64,000 bases of DNA, taken from NCBI RefSeq assembly GCF_015594725.1, contig NZ_JADNRC010000018.1:1-64000 (forward strand). Reading direction: 5' to 3'. Shown here in pieces: positions 10,073 through 18,582 of the stretch (within the stretch, counting starts at the first letter, position 1; each line of letters opens with the position of its first letter). A program made the translations under genes and the position numbers. The stretch is from Flavobacterium sp. ALJ2. Lineage in GTDB: Bacteria; Bacteroidota; Bacteroidia; Flavobacteriales; Flavobacteriaceae. The notes below the pieces were generated by a model. It had not been told where the DNA came from. It did not search any database and worked only from the letters and a program-made list of their open reading frames with translations.

Positions 10073-10292
10073 TGTAATCTATGATTTAGTTCCGACAGAA
10101 TCGGGATTGATTTATATTTTGAATCTGTAAAAGTAATAAATTGAATTTTTTTAAATTGAATTTTGATTGGGAATATAAAAATGAGAAGTAAAAGTTTTAT
10201 AGAATTGCTATTAATGGAAAGTATTTTGAAGTATTTAATTAACAAATGGGTAAATTAACTAATTTTGAAAAACTAATTCACAAATTCCCATT

Positions 10293-11633
10293 TTGAAAAA
10301 TATCCTCATTATTGACGACGAAGAAAAATTACGTAATCTTCTCGCTAGAATTATACGTTCAGAAGGTTTCGAAGTTTTTGAAGCACCAGATTTAAAATCA
10401 GGTTATAAAAAATTGGAACATAATGATATTGATGCTGTACTTTGCGATGTAAAACTTCCCGATGGAAATGGTGTTGATTTTCTTCAAAAAATAAAAACAG
10501 GTTTCCCTCTCACGGAAGTTATTTTGTTAACTGCTTTTGGTAAAATTTCGGATGGCGTTCAAGCCATGAAAAATGGTGCTTTCGATTATATTGTGAAAGG
10601 CGATGATAATGATAAAATTATTCCGCTTTTGTATAAAGCTTTAGAAAAAGTACAATTGCAGAAGAAAGTTAAGCAACTTGAAAAGAGAATCTCTGATAAA
10701 TATTCATTTGATAATATTATCGGTAAATCTAAGGGGTTGGAGCAGGTTATTAATTTGGCGCAAAAAGTTTCTAAAACTGATTCGACTGTATTGTTGATGG
10801 GTGAAACAGGAACTGGTAAAGAAGTTTTTGCTCAGGCAATTCATGAAAACAGCAATAGGGTTGGTAAGTCTTTTGTGGCATTAAATTGCAGTACTTTTAG
10901 TAAAGAAATTCTTGAGAGCGAATTGTTTGGACATAAGCAAGGTGCTTTTACAGGGGCTATTAAAGATAAAAAAGGATATATTGAAGAGGCTAACGGGGGG
11001 ACTTTATTCTTAGATGAGATAGGAGAAATGCCATTAGAACTGCAAGCTAAATTATTGCGTGTTCTGGAAACAAGCGAATACATACAGCTTGGAGATACTA
11101 AACCAAGAAAATCTAATTTTAGGTTAATTGCAGCAACCAATCGGGATTTAAAGATTGAAAGTGAAGAACATCGTTTTCGTTCGGATTTATATTTCAGGTT
11201 GAATATATTTGAAATCAAGATTCCGCCTTTACGAGAAAGGGTTAAGGATATTGCTCCATTGGCATATTATTATGTGAAGCAATTTTCTGAAAAAATAAAT
11301 AAAAAAGAATTATCTATTGATGAGGGTTTTATGCAAAAACTGGAAACTTACCAATGGCCCGGAAATGTTCGTGAATTAAAGAACGTTATCGAACGCTCGG
11401 TAATTTTGGTAAATGATGATGTTTTAACAGAAGATGTGTTGCCTTATGAAATGCAACATCAGGTAGTTAAAACGAATAAAAGTGTCTCAGCTTTTTCTAT
11501 GCAAAGTGTAGAAAAGTTGCACATCCAGAAAGTATTTAATTATACTAAAGGTAATAAAGCAGAAACGGCACGATTACTCGAAATTGGGATTGCGACTCTT
11601 TATCGAAAACTAGACGAATATAATATCCAATAA
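10293..11633 (+). CDS. NtrC-type sigma-54-dependent response regulator (probable Kdp regulator)
   Basis: This 446-residue protein has a receiver domain (IIDDEEK; phosphoacceptor Asp52 in LCDVKLPDG) and a central AAA+ sigma-54 activation domain. The latter shows Walker A GETGTGKE near residue 170, the sigma-54 contact loop GAFTGA near 217 and Walker B TLFLDEIGEMP. A FIS-type helix-turn-helix is at the C-terminus (NKAETARLLEIGIATLYRKL). The start is a TTG at 10293, which places ILIIDDEE at the usual distance; no in-frame ATG lies upstream. It is followed by a strong terminator. Its position ahead of kdpFABC and the lack of a KdpE in the window suggest it replaces the OmpR-type KdpE, with the histidine kinase at 19850 as partner. 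That pairing is inference. Confidence 0.9.
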   Translation: MKNILIIDDEEKLRNLLARIIRSEGFEVFEAPDLKSGYKKLEHNDIDAVLCDVKLPDGNGVDFLQKIKTGFPLTEVILLTAFGKISDGVQAMKNGAFDYIVKGDDNDKIIPLLYKALEKVQLQKKVKQLEKRISDKYSFDNIIGKSKGLEQVINLAQKVSKTDSTVLLMGETGTGKEVFAQAIHENSNRVGKSFVALNCSTFSKEILESELFGHKQGAFTGAIKDKKGYIEEANGGTLFLDEIGEMPLELQAKLLRVLETSEYIQLGDTKPRKSNFRLIAATNRDLKIESEEHRFRSDLYFRLNIFEIKIPPLRERVKDIAPLAYYYVKQFSEKINKKELSIDEGFMQKLETYQWPGNVRELKNVIERSVILVNDDVLTEDVLPYEMQHQVVKTNKSVSAFSMQSVEKLHIQKVFNYTKGNKAETARLLEIGIATLYRKLDEYNIQ

Positions 11634-11652
11634 TTAAACATACTATTTTGAG

Positions 11653-11682
11653 AAAAGCCTATCATTTTGATAGGCTTTTTTT
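11653..11682 (+). terminator. Rho-independent terminator after the response regulator
   Basis: AAAAGCCTATCA and TGATAGGCTTTT form a 12-bp stem with a TTT loop, followed by a run of T. It lies 19 bp after the stop codon of the response regulator and separates it from the kdp structural genes. Confidence 0.9.
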
Positions 11683-11797
11683 ATGTCTAAATATTCAGTA
11701 GATTTGATAATGTTTTAGTTTTTAGAGCTTTGTGATTAATTGTTTTTTTTGGAATGTATTTTGGCATAAGGGATGGAGAACTAAAAAAATTATTCTT

Positions 11798-12079
11798 ATG
11801 AAAAATCAAGTCACCACGATTTACAAGCAAGCAGAGCGTTTTGCCGAAATCACTAAGACTGCAATCATTACGGGGAATATTGTCAGAGCAAAAAAATGCC
11901 TGGCTCTTGCCGAGAGATTATATACTACGGGAAGTTACGAAACTAAAAGTGCTATTTCGAATGTATATATTTTCTCTGTTTCTTCTTTTATGGAATTGCG
12001 TCACTGTACGATTTCGGATTTATTTCCAAAATCGTTGAAGGCAGAATATATAAAACAAATTAATGCGTCGGGAGTGTAA
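11798..12079 (+). CDS. Small helical protein of unknown function upstream of kdp
   Basis: The ATG at 11798 gives a 93-residue protein starting MKNQVTTIYKQAERFAEI. A start further upstream (11732) would add a poorly conserved-looking leader and is less likely. The sequence is predicted almost wholly helical, with a centre AKKCLALAERLYTTG that resembles a single TPR-like helix pair, then VYIFSVSSFMELRHC and SLKAEYIKQI. It resembles small proteins I recall as DUF7674-like near kdp genes in Flavobacteria, but I cannot confirm this. It could be a small adaptor of the Kdp system. Function is unknown. Confidence 0.7.
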   Translation: MKNQVTTIYKQAERFAEITKTAIITGNIVRAKKCLALAERLYTTGSYETKSAISNVYIFSVSSFMELRHCTISDLFPKSLKAEYIKQINASGV

Positions 12080-12213
12080 GAAAGACTGATAGAAACAAGA
12101 GAATAGAAACAAGAGAATAGAAGCAAGGCAAAAAGACTAAATCTTGTATTTTTAAGTCTTGATTCTCCTCATCTAAAAATAAATAATCCAATAATCTAAA
12201 TAAATCAAAACCT

Positions 12214-12300
12214 ATGTTACTCACTATTATTTTACTCGCACTGGCAGTTTTGCTCTTTGCGATTTGTTTTAAATCTGTTGAATTTTTTGAAAAAATTTAA
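12214..12300 (+). CDS. 28-residue membrane micro-protein upstream of KdpF
   Basis: This short reading frame starts with ATG and ends with TAA three bases before the KdpF start codon. It encodes MLLTIILLALAVLLFAICF followed by KSVEFFEKI: one transmembrane helix and a short cationic and acidic tail. Its architecture matches KdpF (single helix, short cytoplasmic tail), but it lacks the KPEKF ending. The tight coupling to kdpF and the clean hydrophobic composition argue that it is translated. It may be a second small Kdp-ATPase subunit or a leader peptide. Confidence 0.65.
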   Translation: MLLTIILLALAVLLFAICFKSVEFFEKI

Positions 12301-12303
12301 ATC

Positions 12304-12381
12304 ATGACTGCACTATTTATCATCGCCCTTGCCGTTTTCGGCTATTTGGTTTATGTACTAATCAAACCCGAAAAATTTTAA
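12304..12381 (+). CDS. kdpF: KdpF, small subunit of the potassium-transporting ATPase
   Basis: The 25-residue peptide begins MTALFIIALAVFGYLVYVLI and ends in KPEKF. One membrane helix followed by a terminal (R/K)PEKF is the hallmark of KdpF, which stabilises the KdpFABC complex in the inner membrane. It sits 156 bp ahead of kdpA. It is too short for most gene finders, but the C-terminal motif makes the call firm. The gap to kdpA holds only AT-rich sequence with a weak inverted repeat (AAATGTAAA/TTTACATTT). Confidence 0.88.
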   Translation: MTALFIIALAVFGYLVYVLIKPEKF

Positions 12382-12537
12382 ATTACGTAAAATGCTTTCT
12401 ATAAAAATGTAAAAACTAAAAGAAGAAAAGTAAGAAGGTTAGATGGTGTACATCAGTTTGTTTTTACTTTTCATATTTTACAATTTACATTTCACAAAAA
12501 AAACATTTTAGAATTCACAAAAAAACATCTCATAACT

Positions 12538-14259
12538 ATGAATACAGAATTATTTGGCGTCATCAGTATTTTTATCATTACGATAGTTTTAGCCATTCCT
12601 TTGGGGAAATATATTGCTAAAGTTTATTTGGGTGATAAAACATTACTTGACCCGATTTTCAATCCAATTGAAAAACTTATTTTTAAAATCAGTGGAATCA
12701 ATTCCACCGAAGAAATGAACTGGAAACAGCACTTAAAAGCACTTTTAAGTATAAATATGGTTTGGTTTTTTCTTTGCTTTTTTATTTTATTGTTTCAAGG
12801 GTCGTTATTTTTAAATCCTGATAACAATCCATCGATGAGTCCAGATTTGGCGTTTAATACTGCCATTTCATTTATAGTGAACTGTAATTTACAGCATTAT
12901 TCAGGCGAAAGTGGTGTATCTTATTTATCTCAAATGTTCCTGATGTTCTTGCAATTTGTTTCAGCAGGTGTTGGACTGGCTGCTGCTGCAATGGTTTTTA
13001 CTGCTATGAAAGAAAGAACTACAGATAAACTAGGTAACTTTTATAATTATTTTATAAAAAGCTGTACTCGTATTTTATTACCTCTTTCGGCTATTGTAGC
13101 TATTGCTCTTATATTTAGCGGTTCTCCGATGACTTTTGAAGGTAAAGATGCAATTACTACTTTACAAGGTGATCATGTAGAGGTTTCTCGTGGACCTGCT
13201 GCAGCATTTATCGCTATAAAACATATAGGTACAAACGGGGGTGGTTTTTTTGGAGCTAACTCAGCTCATCCATTAGAAAACCCTACTTATTTTACGAATG
13301 CCGTTGAATTATGGGCGCAATTAATTGTTCCGTTTGCTATGATTTTTGCTTTAGGTTTTTATCTTAAGAAAAGAAAATTTTCATACGTAATTTTTGGAGT
13401 AATGACGGTTGGATTCTTATTGCTAGTTATCCCAACAGTTATGAGCGAGATTAACGGAAATCCTGCTATCGAAAGAATGGGGATTACTCAAGCTACAGGT
13501 GCAATGGAAGGTAAGGAGGTTCGTTTTGGACCAGCCATTTCAGGCTTTTGGAGTATTGCAACTACAGTGATCTCTACAGGTTCTGTTAACAGTATGCATG
13601 ATAGCTCGATGCCAGTATCTGGTGCTATGGAATTGCTTGCTATGATGGTTAATGCTTTTTATGGTGGCTGTGGTGTTGGTATTCTTAACTTTTACGTATT
13701 CATTATTCTAGCTGTATTTATTTCGGGTTTAATGGTAGGTAGAACTCCAGAGTTTTTAGGAAAGAAAATCGAAGCTCGGGAAGTTAAAATTGCTGCTTTT
13801 ATTGCTATTCTTCATCCTTTATTAATATTATCAGGAACAGCCTTAGCGTCTTATTTTGCTGCAAATGATACTGCAATGGGATTTTGGTTTAGCGGGAATG
13901 CAACGGGTTGGTTAAACAATCCAGGTAATCACGGATTTTCGGAAATGTTATATGAATATACTTCGAGTGCTGCCAATAACGGTTCTGGTTTTGAAGGTTT
14001 AGGAGATAACAACCCATTCTGGAATATTACTACTGGTATTGTATTGTTATTGAGTCGTTTTATTCCTATAATCGGGCCATTGGCTATTGCAGGATTGCTT
14101 GCTAATAAAAAATATATCCCAGAAAGTGCAGGAACTTTAAAAACTGACACTTCTATTTTTGGAGTTATGGTTTTTGCTGTAATCGCAATTATCGCCGCCT
14201 TATCATTCTTCCCAGCGTTGGCTTTAGGTCCATTGGCAGAATATTTTACATTAAAATAA
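12538..14259 (+). CDS. kdpA: Potassium-transporting ATPase subunit KdpA
   Basis: KdpA is the ion-binding, channel-like subunit of the high-affinity KdpFABC K+ pump. The 573-residue length and ten or so hydrophobic segments fit the family. Recognisable selectivity-filter-like loops include NTAISFIVNCNLQHYSGE, GTNGGGFFGANSAHPLENP, GCGVGILNFY and NNGSGFEGLGDNNPFWN. The ATG start gives MNTELFGVISIFIITIVLAIPLG. kdpB follows after 11 bp, so the two are clearly co-transcribed. Confidence 0.98.
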   Translation: MNTELFGVISIFIITIVLAIPLGKYIAKVYLGDKTLLDPIFNPIEKLIFKISGINSTEEMNWKQHLKALLSINMVWFFLCFFILLFQGSLFLNPDNNPSMSPDLAFNTAISFIVNCNLQHYSGESGVSYLSQMFLMFLQFVSAGVGLAAAAMVFTAMKERTTDKLGNFYNYFIKSCTRILLPLSAIVAIALIFSGSPMTFEGKDAITTLQGDHVEVSRGPAAAFIAIKHIGTNGGGFFGANSAHPLENPTYFTNAVELWAQLIVPFAMIFALGFYLKKRKFSYVIFGVMTVGFLLLVIPTVMSEINGNPAIERMGITQATGAMEGKEVRFGPAISGFWSIATTVISTGSVNSMHDSSMPVSGAMELLAMMVNAFYGGCGVGILNFYVFIILAVFISGLMVGRTPEFLGKKIEAREVKIAAFIAILHPLLILSGTALASYFAANDTAMGFWFSGNATGWLNNPGNHGFSEMLYEYTSSAANNGSGFEGLGDNNPFWNITTGIVLLLSRFIPIIGPLAIAGLLANKKYIPESAGTLKTDTSIFGVMVFAVIAIIAALSFFPALALGPLAEYFTLK

Positions 14260-14270
14260 TATAAAAGAAA

Positions 14271-16304
14271 ATGACTAACAATAAATCCAATTCATTGTTT
14301 GAAAGTAAGCAGGTAAAAGATGCCTTGGTGCAATCTTTTGTGAAGCTTAATCCAAAATTGATGATTAAAAATCCGGTAATGTTTACCGTAGAAATAGGTA
14401 CTGCTATTATGTTTGCCGTTTGTATTTCCATATTAATGGGAGCACAGGATCAAGGTAGTTTTGCATATAATTTAATTGTGTTTTTAATTTTACTCGTAAC
14501 ACTTTTGTTTGCCAACTTCGCCGAAGCAATTGCCGAAGCTAGGGGTAAAGCTCAAGCCGATAGTTTAAGAAAAACTAGGGAGGAAACTCCCGCAAGACAA
14601 ATTCTGCCTAACGGAGAAATCAGAAATATTAGTTCTTCGGAATTAAAAAAAGGAGATGTTTTTGTTTGTGAAGCTGGAGATTTAATTGCAACCGATGGTG
14701 AAATTATCGAAGGTTTGGCAACTATTGACGAAAGTGCGATTACTGGAGAAAGTGCTCCTGTAATTCGTGAAGCTGGTGGAGATAAATCATCAGTTACTGG
14801 TGGAACAAAAGTATTGTCGGATAAAATTAAGGTTATTGTAACTTCTGAACCAGGTGAAAGTTTTCTTGATAAAATGATTGCTTTGGTTGAAGGAGCAAGT
14901 CGTCAGAAAACGCCAAACGAAATTGCATTGACTATTTTGTTGGCTGCCTTTACACTAATCTTTGTAATTGTTTGTATTACACTAAAACCATTTGCAGATT
15001 ATGCGAATGCTCCAATAACAATCGCTGCTTTTATTGCACTGTTTGTATGTTTGATTCCAACAACAATTGGAGGGTTACTTTCTGCAATCGGGATTGCGGG
15101 TATGGATAGAGCGTTGCGCGCTAACGTAATTACAAAATCTGGAAAAGCGGTAGAAACTGCTGGAGATATTGATGTATTGCTTCTGGATAAAACAGGAACA
15201 ATTACTATTGGTAACAGAAAAGCAACTAATTTTTATCCTGCTCAAGGCGTTTCGGAAAAAGAATTTATTGAATCAGCTGTATTAAGTTCCCTTGCAGATG
15301 ATACTCCAGAAGGAAAAAGTATTGTAGAACTAGCTGGTACAACGGTGGCTCAAAGCTTATCTATTGAAGGGGCTACTTTAATCAAGTTTACTGCTGAAAC
15401 CAGAACTAGTGGTGTTGTTTTAAAAGACGGTACTAATATTAGAAAAGGAGCTCAGGATGCTGCAAAAAATATTGCACTTCAGGCTGGGAATGTTTTTCCA
15501 GAAGATATTGCTCAAAAAGTAATTGATATCTCATCTAAAGGAGGAACTCCATTGGTGGTGATTAAAAACGACCAGGTGCAAGGTGTTATCGAATTACAGG
15601 ATATCATTAAAACGGGAATGAAAGAACGTTTTGACCGTTTGAGAAAAATGGGTGTTAAAACGGTAATGGTTACTGGAGATAACCCTCTTACGGCTAAGTT
15701 TATTGCAGAAGCTGCTGGTGTTGATGATTTTATTGCCGAAGCGAAACCTGAGGATAAAATGAACTACATTAAAAATGAGCAACAAATGGGTAAACTTGTC
15801 GCAATGATGGGTGATGGTACGAATGACGCACCAGCTCTTGCACAAGCCGATGTAGGTGTTGCAATGAATAGTGGAACTCAAGCTGCTAAGGAAGCTGGAA
15901 ACATGGTCGATTTAGATAATGACCCAACTAAGTTAATTGAGATTATTGAGATTGGAAAACAGTTATTAATGACTCGAGGTACGCTTACAACATTTTCTAT
16001 TGCAAATGACGTAGCGAAGTATTTTGCAATTGTTCCAGCGCTTTTTATAACAGCGATTCCTGCTTTGCAAGGTTTAAATATCATGCATTTGCATAGTCCA
16101 GAGAGTGCTATTTTATCGGCTGTAATATTTAATGCGATTATTATTCCGATATTGATTCCGCTAGCGTTGAGAGGTGTTGATTATAAGCCAATCGGTGCCA
16201 GTGCAATCTTAAAAAGAAACTTATTGATATACGGTTTAGGTGGATTGATTATTCCTTTTATTGGTATTAAATTAATTGATTTGGTTGTAGCTCTGTTTAT
16301 GTAA
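14271..16304 (+). CDS. kdpB: Potassium-transporting ATPase ATP-binding subunit KdpB
   Basis: KdpB is the P-type ATPase subunit that energises K+ import. The 677-residue protein has the actuator motif IDESAITGESAPVIRE, the phosphorylation site LLLDKTGTITIGN with Asp306, the nucleotide-binding site (KFTAETRTSG), MVTGDNPLTA, and the hinge motif MMGDGTNDAPALAQADVG. Membrane helices lie at both ends. Length and motif positions match the canonical enzyme closely (Asp307 in E. coli). Confidence 0.98.
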   Translation: MTNNKSNSLFESKQVKDALVQSFVKLNPKLMIKNPVMFTVEIGTAIMFAVCISILMGAQDQGSFAYNLIVFLILLVTLLFANFAEAIAEARGKAQADSLRKTREETPARQILPNGEIRNISSSELKKGDVFVCEAGDLIATDGEIIEGLATIDESAITGESAPVIREAGGDKSSVTGGTKVLSDKIKVIVTSEPGESFLDKMIALVEGASRQKTPNEIALTILLAAFTLIFVIVCITLKPFADYANAPITIAAFIALFVCLIPTTIGGLLSAIGIAGMDRALRANVITKSGKAVETAGDIDVLLLDKTGTITIGNRKATNFYPAQGVSEKEFIESAVLSSLADDTPEGKSIVELAGTTVAQSLSIEGATLIKFTAETRTSGVVLKDGTNIRKGAQDAAKNIALQAGNVFPEDIAQKVIDISSKGGTPLVVIKNDQVQGVIELQDIIKTGMKERFDRLRKMGVKTVMVTGDNPLTAKFIAEAAGVDDFIAEAKPEDKMNYIKNEQQMGKLVAMMGDGTNDAPALAQADVGVAMNSGTQAAKEAGNMVDLDNDPTKLIEIIEIGKQLLMTRGTLTTFSIANDVAKYFAIVPALFITAIPALQGLNIMHLHSPESAILSAVIFNAIIIPILIPLALRGVDYKPIGASAILKRNLLIYGLGGLIIPFIGIKLIDLVVALFM

Positions 16305-16316
16305 TTAAATAAAAGT

Positions 16317-16384
16317 TCTGAGATGCTAAGAGACTAATGTTCTAAGATTTGTTCTTAGTGTCTTAGCACCTTAGTCTCTTAGAA
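16317..16384. repeat. CTTAG-rich imperfect palindrome between kdpB and kdpC
   Basis: The 101-bp gap between kdpB and kdpC is filled by an imperfect hairpin made of repeated CTAAG/CTTAG words. The left arm GCTAAGAGACTAA pairs with the right arm TTAGTCTCTTAG. A related element lies at 25316-25490. It may be a small dispersed repeat, and as RNA it could form a stem that tunes kdpC expression. Confidence 0.7.
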
Positions 16385-16405
16385 ATTCAAAAAAATAAAA
16401 ACAAA

Positions 16406-16972
16406 ATGAAAAATATATTTTCAATAGTAAAATTTACCCTACTTATGGTAGTTCTGTTTGCAGTTATTTACCCTTTGGCAATTTATGGAATTGCACAGTT
16501 TGCACCTAATCAAGGTAAAGGAGAAACTATTTTGGTTAATGGTAAAGTGGTAGGGTACCAAAAAATAGGTCAGAAATTTGATAAGTCTAATTATTTTTGG
16601 GGACGTCCATCAGCTGTAGATTATAATGCTGCTGGAAGTGGTGGAAGTAATAAAGGACCAAGTAATGCTGATTATTTAGCTGTGGTTCAAAAGAGAATTG
16701 ATACTTTTTTAATCGTTCATCCTTATTTAATAAAATCGGAAATTCCTGCCGATATGGTTACTGCTTCTGGTAGTGGATTGGATCCAAATATTTCACCACA
16801 AGGCGCTTTGGTTCAGGTGAAACGTGTTGCTAAAGAAAGAAAATTACCTGAAGACAAAGTAAAAGCTTTGGTTGAATCTAAAATCAATACTCCTAAGATT
16901 ATGGGAACTCCAATAGTTAATGTTTTGGAATTAAACGTTGCTCTGGATGAACTTTCTAAAAAAGGGTCTTAA
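16406..16972 (+). CDS. kdpC: Potassium-transporting ATPase subunit KdpC
   Basis: KdpC is the single-helix accessory subunit of KdpFABC. The 188-residue protein has one N-terminal membrane helix (about residues 7-30) and then the diagnostic motifs KVVGYQKIGQKF, YFWGRPSAVDYNAAGSGGSN, SGSGLDPNISPQGAL and NVLELNVALDEL. The start ATG gives MKNIFSIVKFTLLMVVLF. It is separated from kdpB by a palindromic repeat but remains part of the same unit. Confidence 0.97.
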   Translation: MKNIFSIVKFTLLMVVLFAVIYPLAIYGIAQFAPNQGKGETILVNGKVVGYQKIGQKFDKSNYFWGRPSAVDYNAAGSGGSNKGPSNADYLAVVQKRIDTFLIVHPYLIKSEIPADMVTASGSGLDPNISPQGALVQVKRVAKERKLPEDKVKALVESKINTPKIMGTPIVNVLELNVALDELSKKGS

Positions 16973-17408
16973 GTTTTAACTTCTGCAAAGGTTTTGGAAA
17001 CCTGTTAGGATAAGAAAATAGCAGTAGATACACTAATTAATACTAAATCTAACAGGTTTTTAAAACGTGTTGGCTAGGATGCTAGTGCTTTGTATTATCC
17101 ATATTTATGGACAAAATAGCGATAGACTTGTAGTTGCTTTATCTAAGTTTGTCCTTTACTTCCTAACAGGTTCTTGCAAGCCTGTTAGGAAAAACTAAAG
17201 CCTTTGTTACCCCGAAGTGTTTTTAGCCCAGTTCCGATAAGTATCGGAAGGAGCGGTATTCTTTTCTTGCTTCTTTAATCAGGAAAAGATATAGCTGATA
17301 GCTGGTCCCGATAGCTATCGGGATTGCTCCTAAAAAATAATAATAAATAAAATTTAATTATACGCGATAGGTTAAAGAAACTTGTCGGGTTTAAATCCCC
17401 CTTATAAA
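16973..17408. repeat. Intergenic block of palindromic repeats between kdpC and the porin
   Basis: This 436-bp gap contains no gene but several hairpins. CCTGTTAGGA (17001) pairs loosely with AACAGGTTTTT (17050). CCTAACAGG (17162-17170) and CCTGTTAGG (17181-17189) flank a near-palindromic core. TTCCGATAA and GTATCGGAA abut at 17232-17249, and a perfect palindrome TCCCGATAGCTATCGGGA is at 17306-17323. The last two resemble a dispersed Flavobacterium element. The block may attenuate transcription into the porin gene. Confidence 0.8.
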
Positions 17409-18485
17409 ATGAAAAAAATAATACTTATAGCTTTAATAGCTTTCGGATATACAACAGTTAATGCTCAAGAAGAATCTAAAAGTCCGTTTACATTTTCGGG
17501 TTATATAGATACTTATTACAGTTATGATTTTGGAAAACCTGACAATCATACTCGTCCAGGTTTTCTTTATAATTATAATAAGCACAATGAAGTAAATTTA
17601 AATTTAGGTTTAGCAAAAGTTAATTATGCTAAAGACAATGTTCGAGGTAATTTTGCAATTATGGCCGGAACTTATGCCGAATATAATCTGGCAGCTGAGC
17701 AAGGTTTATTGAAAAATGTATATGAGGCTAATGTAGGAGTGAAAATTTCTAAGGAACATAATCTTTGGATTGATGCAGGAATTATGCCTTCACATATTGG
17801 TTTTGAAAGTGCAATCGGGAAGGATTGTGTGACTTTGACTAGAAGTATCTTAGCTGAAAATTCTCCATATTATGAAGCAGGTGTAAAGCTAGGATATACA
17901 TCTAAGAGCGAAAAATGGTATTTGGCTGTGATGTATTTAAATGGATGGCAACGTATCCAGAAAGTTGAAGGTAATCAGACTCCAGCTTTTGGAACTCAGG
18001 TTACTTACAAACCAACTTCGCTAGTTACATTAAACTGGAGTACGTATGTTGGGAATGAACAACCAGATGTAGATAGAAAATGGAGATACTTTAATGATTT
18101 TTACGGACAGTTTAAAGTGTCTGAAAAAGTGAATTTGGTTGCTGGTTTTGACATTGGTGTACAACAAGCGACTAACGGAAGCTCTGACTATGATGTTTGG
18201 TATGCTCCAATTGTTATAGCGCAGTATAAACCAACAAATAAAATCATGGTAGCTGCAAGAGGGGAGTATTACCAGGATAAAAAGGGTGTAATCATTGCAA
18301 CTGATACCCCAAATGGTTTTAAAACGTATGGTTTCTCGGCAAATTTTGATTATTTAGCTGCAGAAAACGTAATATTTAGATTAGAAGCACGAACTTTGAA
18401 TAGTAAAGATGATATCTTTTTGAAGAATAATAATCCAACAGATAGTAACGTATTTATAACGACATCTTTGGCAATCACTCTTTAG
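17409..18485 (+). CDS. Outer-membrane porin-like beta-barrel (BBP2 type) of the kdp locus
   Basis: The ATG at 17409 gives a 358-residue protein with a clear signal peptide (MKKIILIALIAFGYTTVNAQ, cut before E). A possible TTG start at 17382 would add nine residues ahead of the signal peptide and is rejected. The mature part has FSGYIDTYYSYDFGKPDNH, long alternating aromatic strands and a terminal SLAITL typical of an outer-membrane barrel. It resembles the putative beta-barrel porin-2 (BBP2) family. Placed between kdpC and kdpD, it probably supplies K+ or small solutes across the outer membrane to the Kdp pump; this role is inferred from position. Confidence 0.85.
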   Translation: MKKIILIALIAFGYTTVNAQEESKSPFTFSGYIDTYYSYDFGKPDNHTRPGFLYNYNKHNEVNLNLGLAKVNYAKDNVRGNFAIMAGTYAEYNLAAEQGLLKNVYEANVGVKISKEHNLWIDAGIMPSHIGFESAIGKDCVTLTRSILAENSPYYEAGVKLGYTSKSEKWYLAVMYLNGWQRIQKVEGNQTPAFGTQVTYKPTSLVTLNWSTYVGNEQPDVDRKWRYFNDFYGQFKVSEKVNLVAGFDIGVQQATNGSSDYDVWYAPIVIAQYKPTNKIMVAARGEYYQDKKGVIIATDTPNGFKTYGFSANFDYLAAENVIFRLEARTLNSKDDIFLKNNNPTDSNVFITTSLAITL

Positions 18486-18488
18486 ATT

Positions 18489-18560
18489 ATTTAGAAGTCA
18501 GAAGCAAGAGGCAAGATTTATTTTGTAATTATTTTGGCATTTTGCTTCTAACTTCTTTCA
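18489..18560. repeat. Inverted repeat between porin and kdpD
   Basis: GAAGTCAGAAGCAA is answered by TTGCTTCTAACTTC about 30 bp later, giving an imperfect stem-loop in the 97-bp gap before kdpD. It may act as a weak terminator or be a small dispersed repeat. Confidence 0.6.
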
Positions 18561-18582
18561 TCTTTTTTTACAGATAAAATAT

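Noticed and set aside
10063..10245. 60-residue minus-strand frame overlapping the panB start
   Set aside because: Ile/Lys/Leu-rich composition typical of translated AT-rich non-coding DNA. It overlaps panB and lies in the promoter region between panB and the response regulator.
11755..11790. Possible sigma-54 promoter (TTGGCA...) before the kdp genes
   Set aside because: The GG-N10-GC spacing required for a -24/-12 promoter is not met at this position or at others I tried upstream of kdpF.
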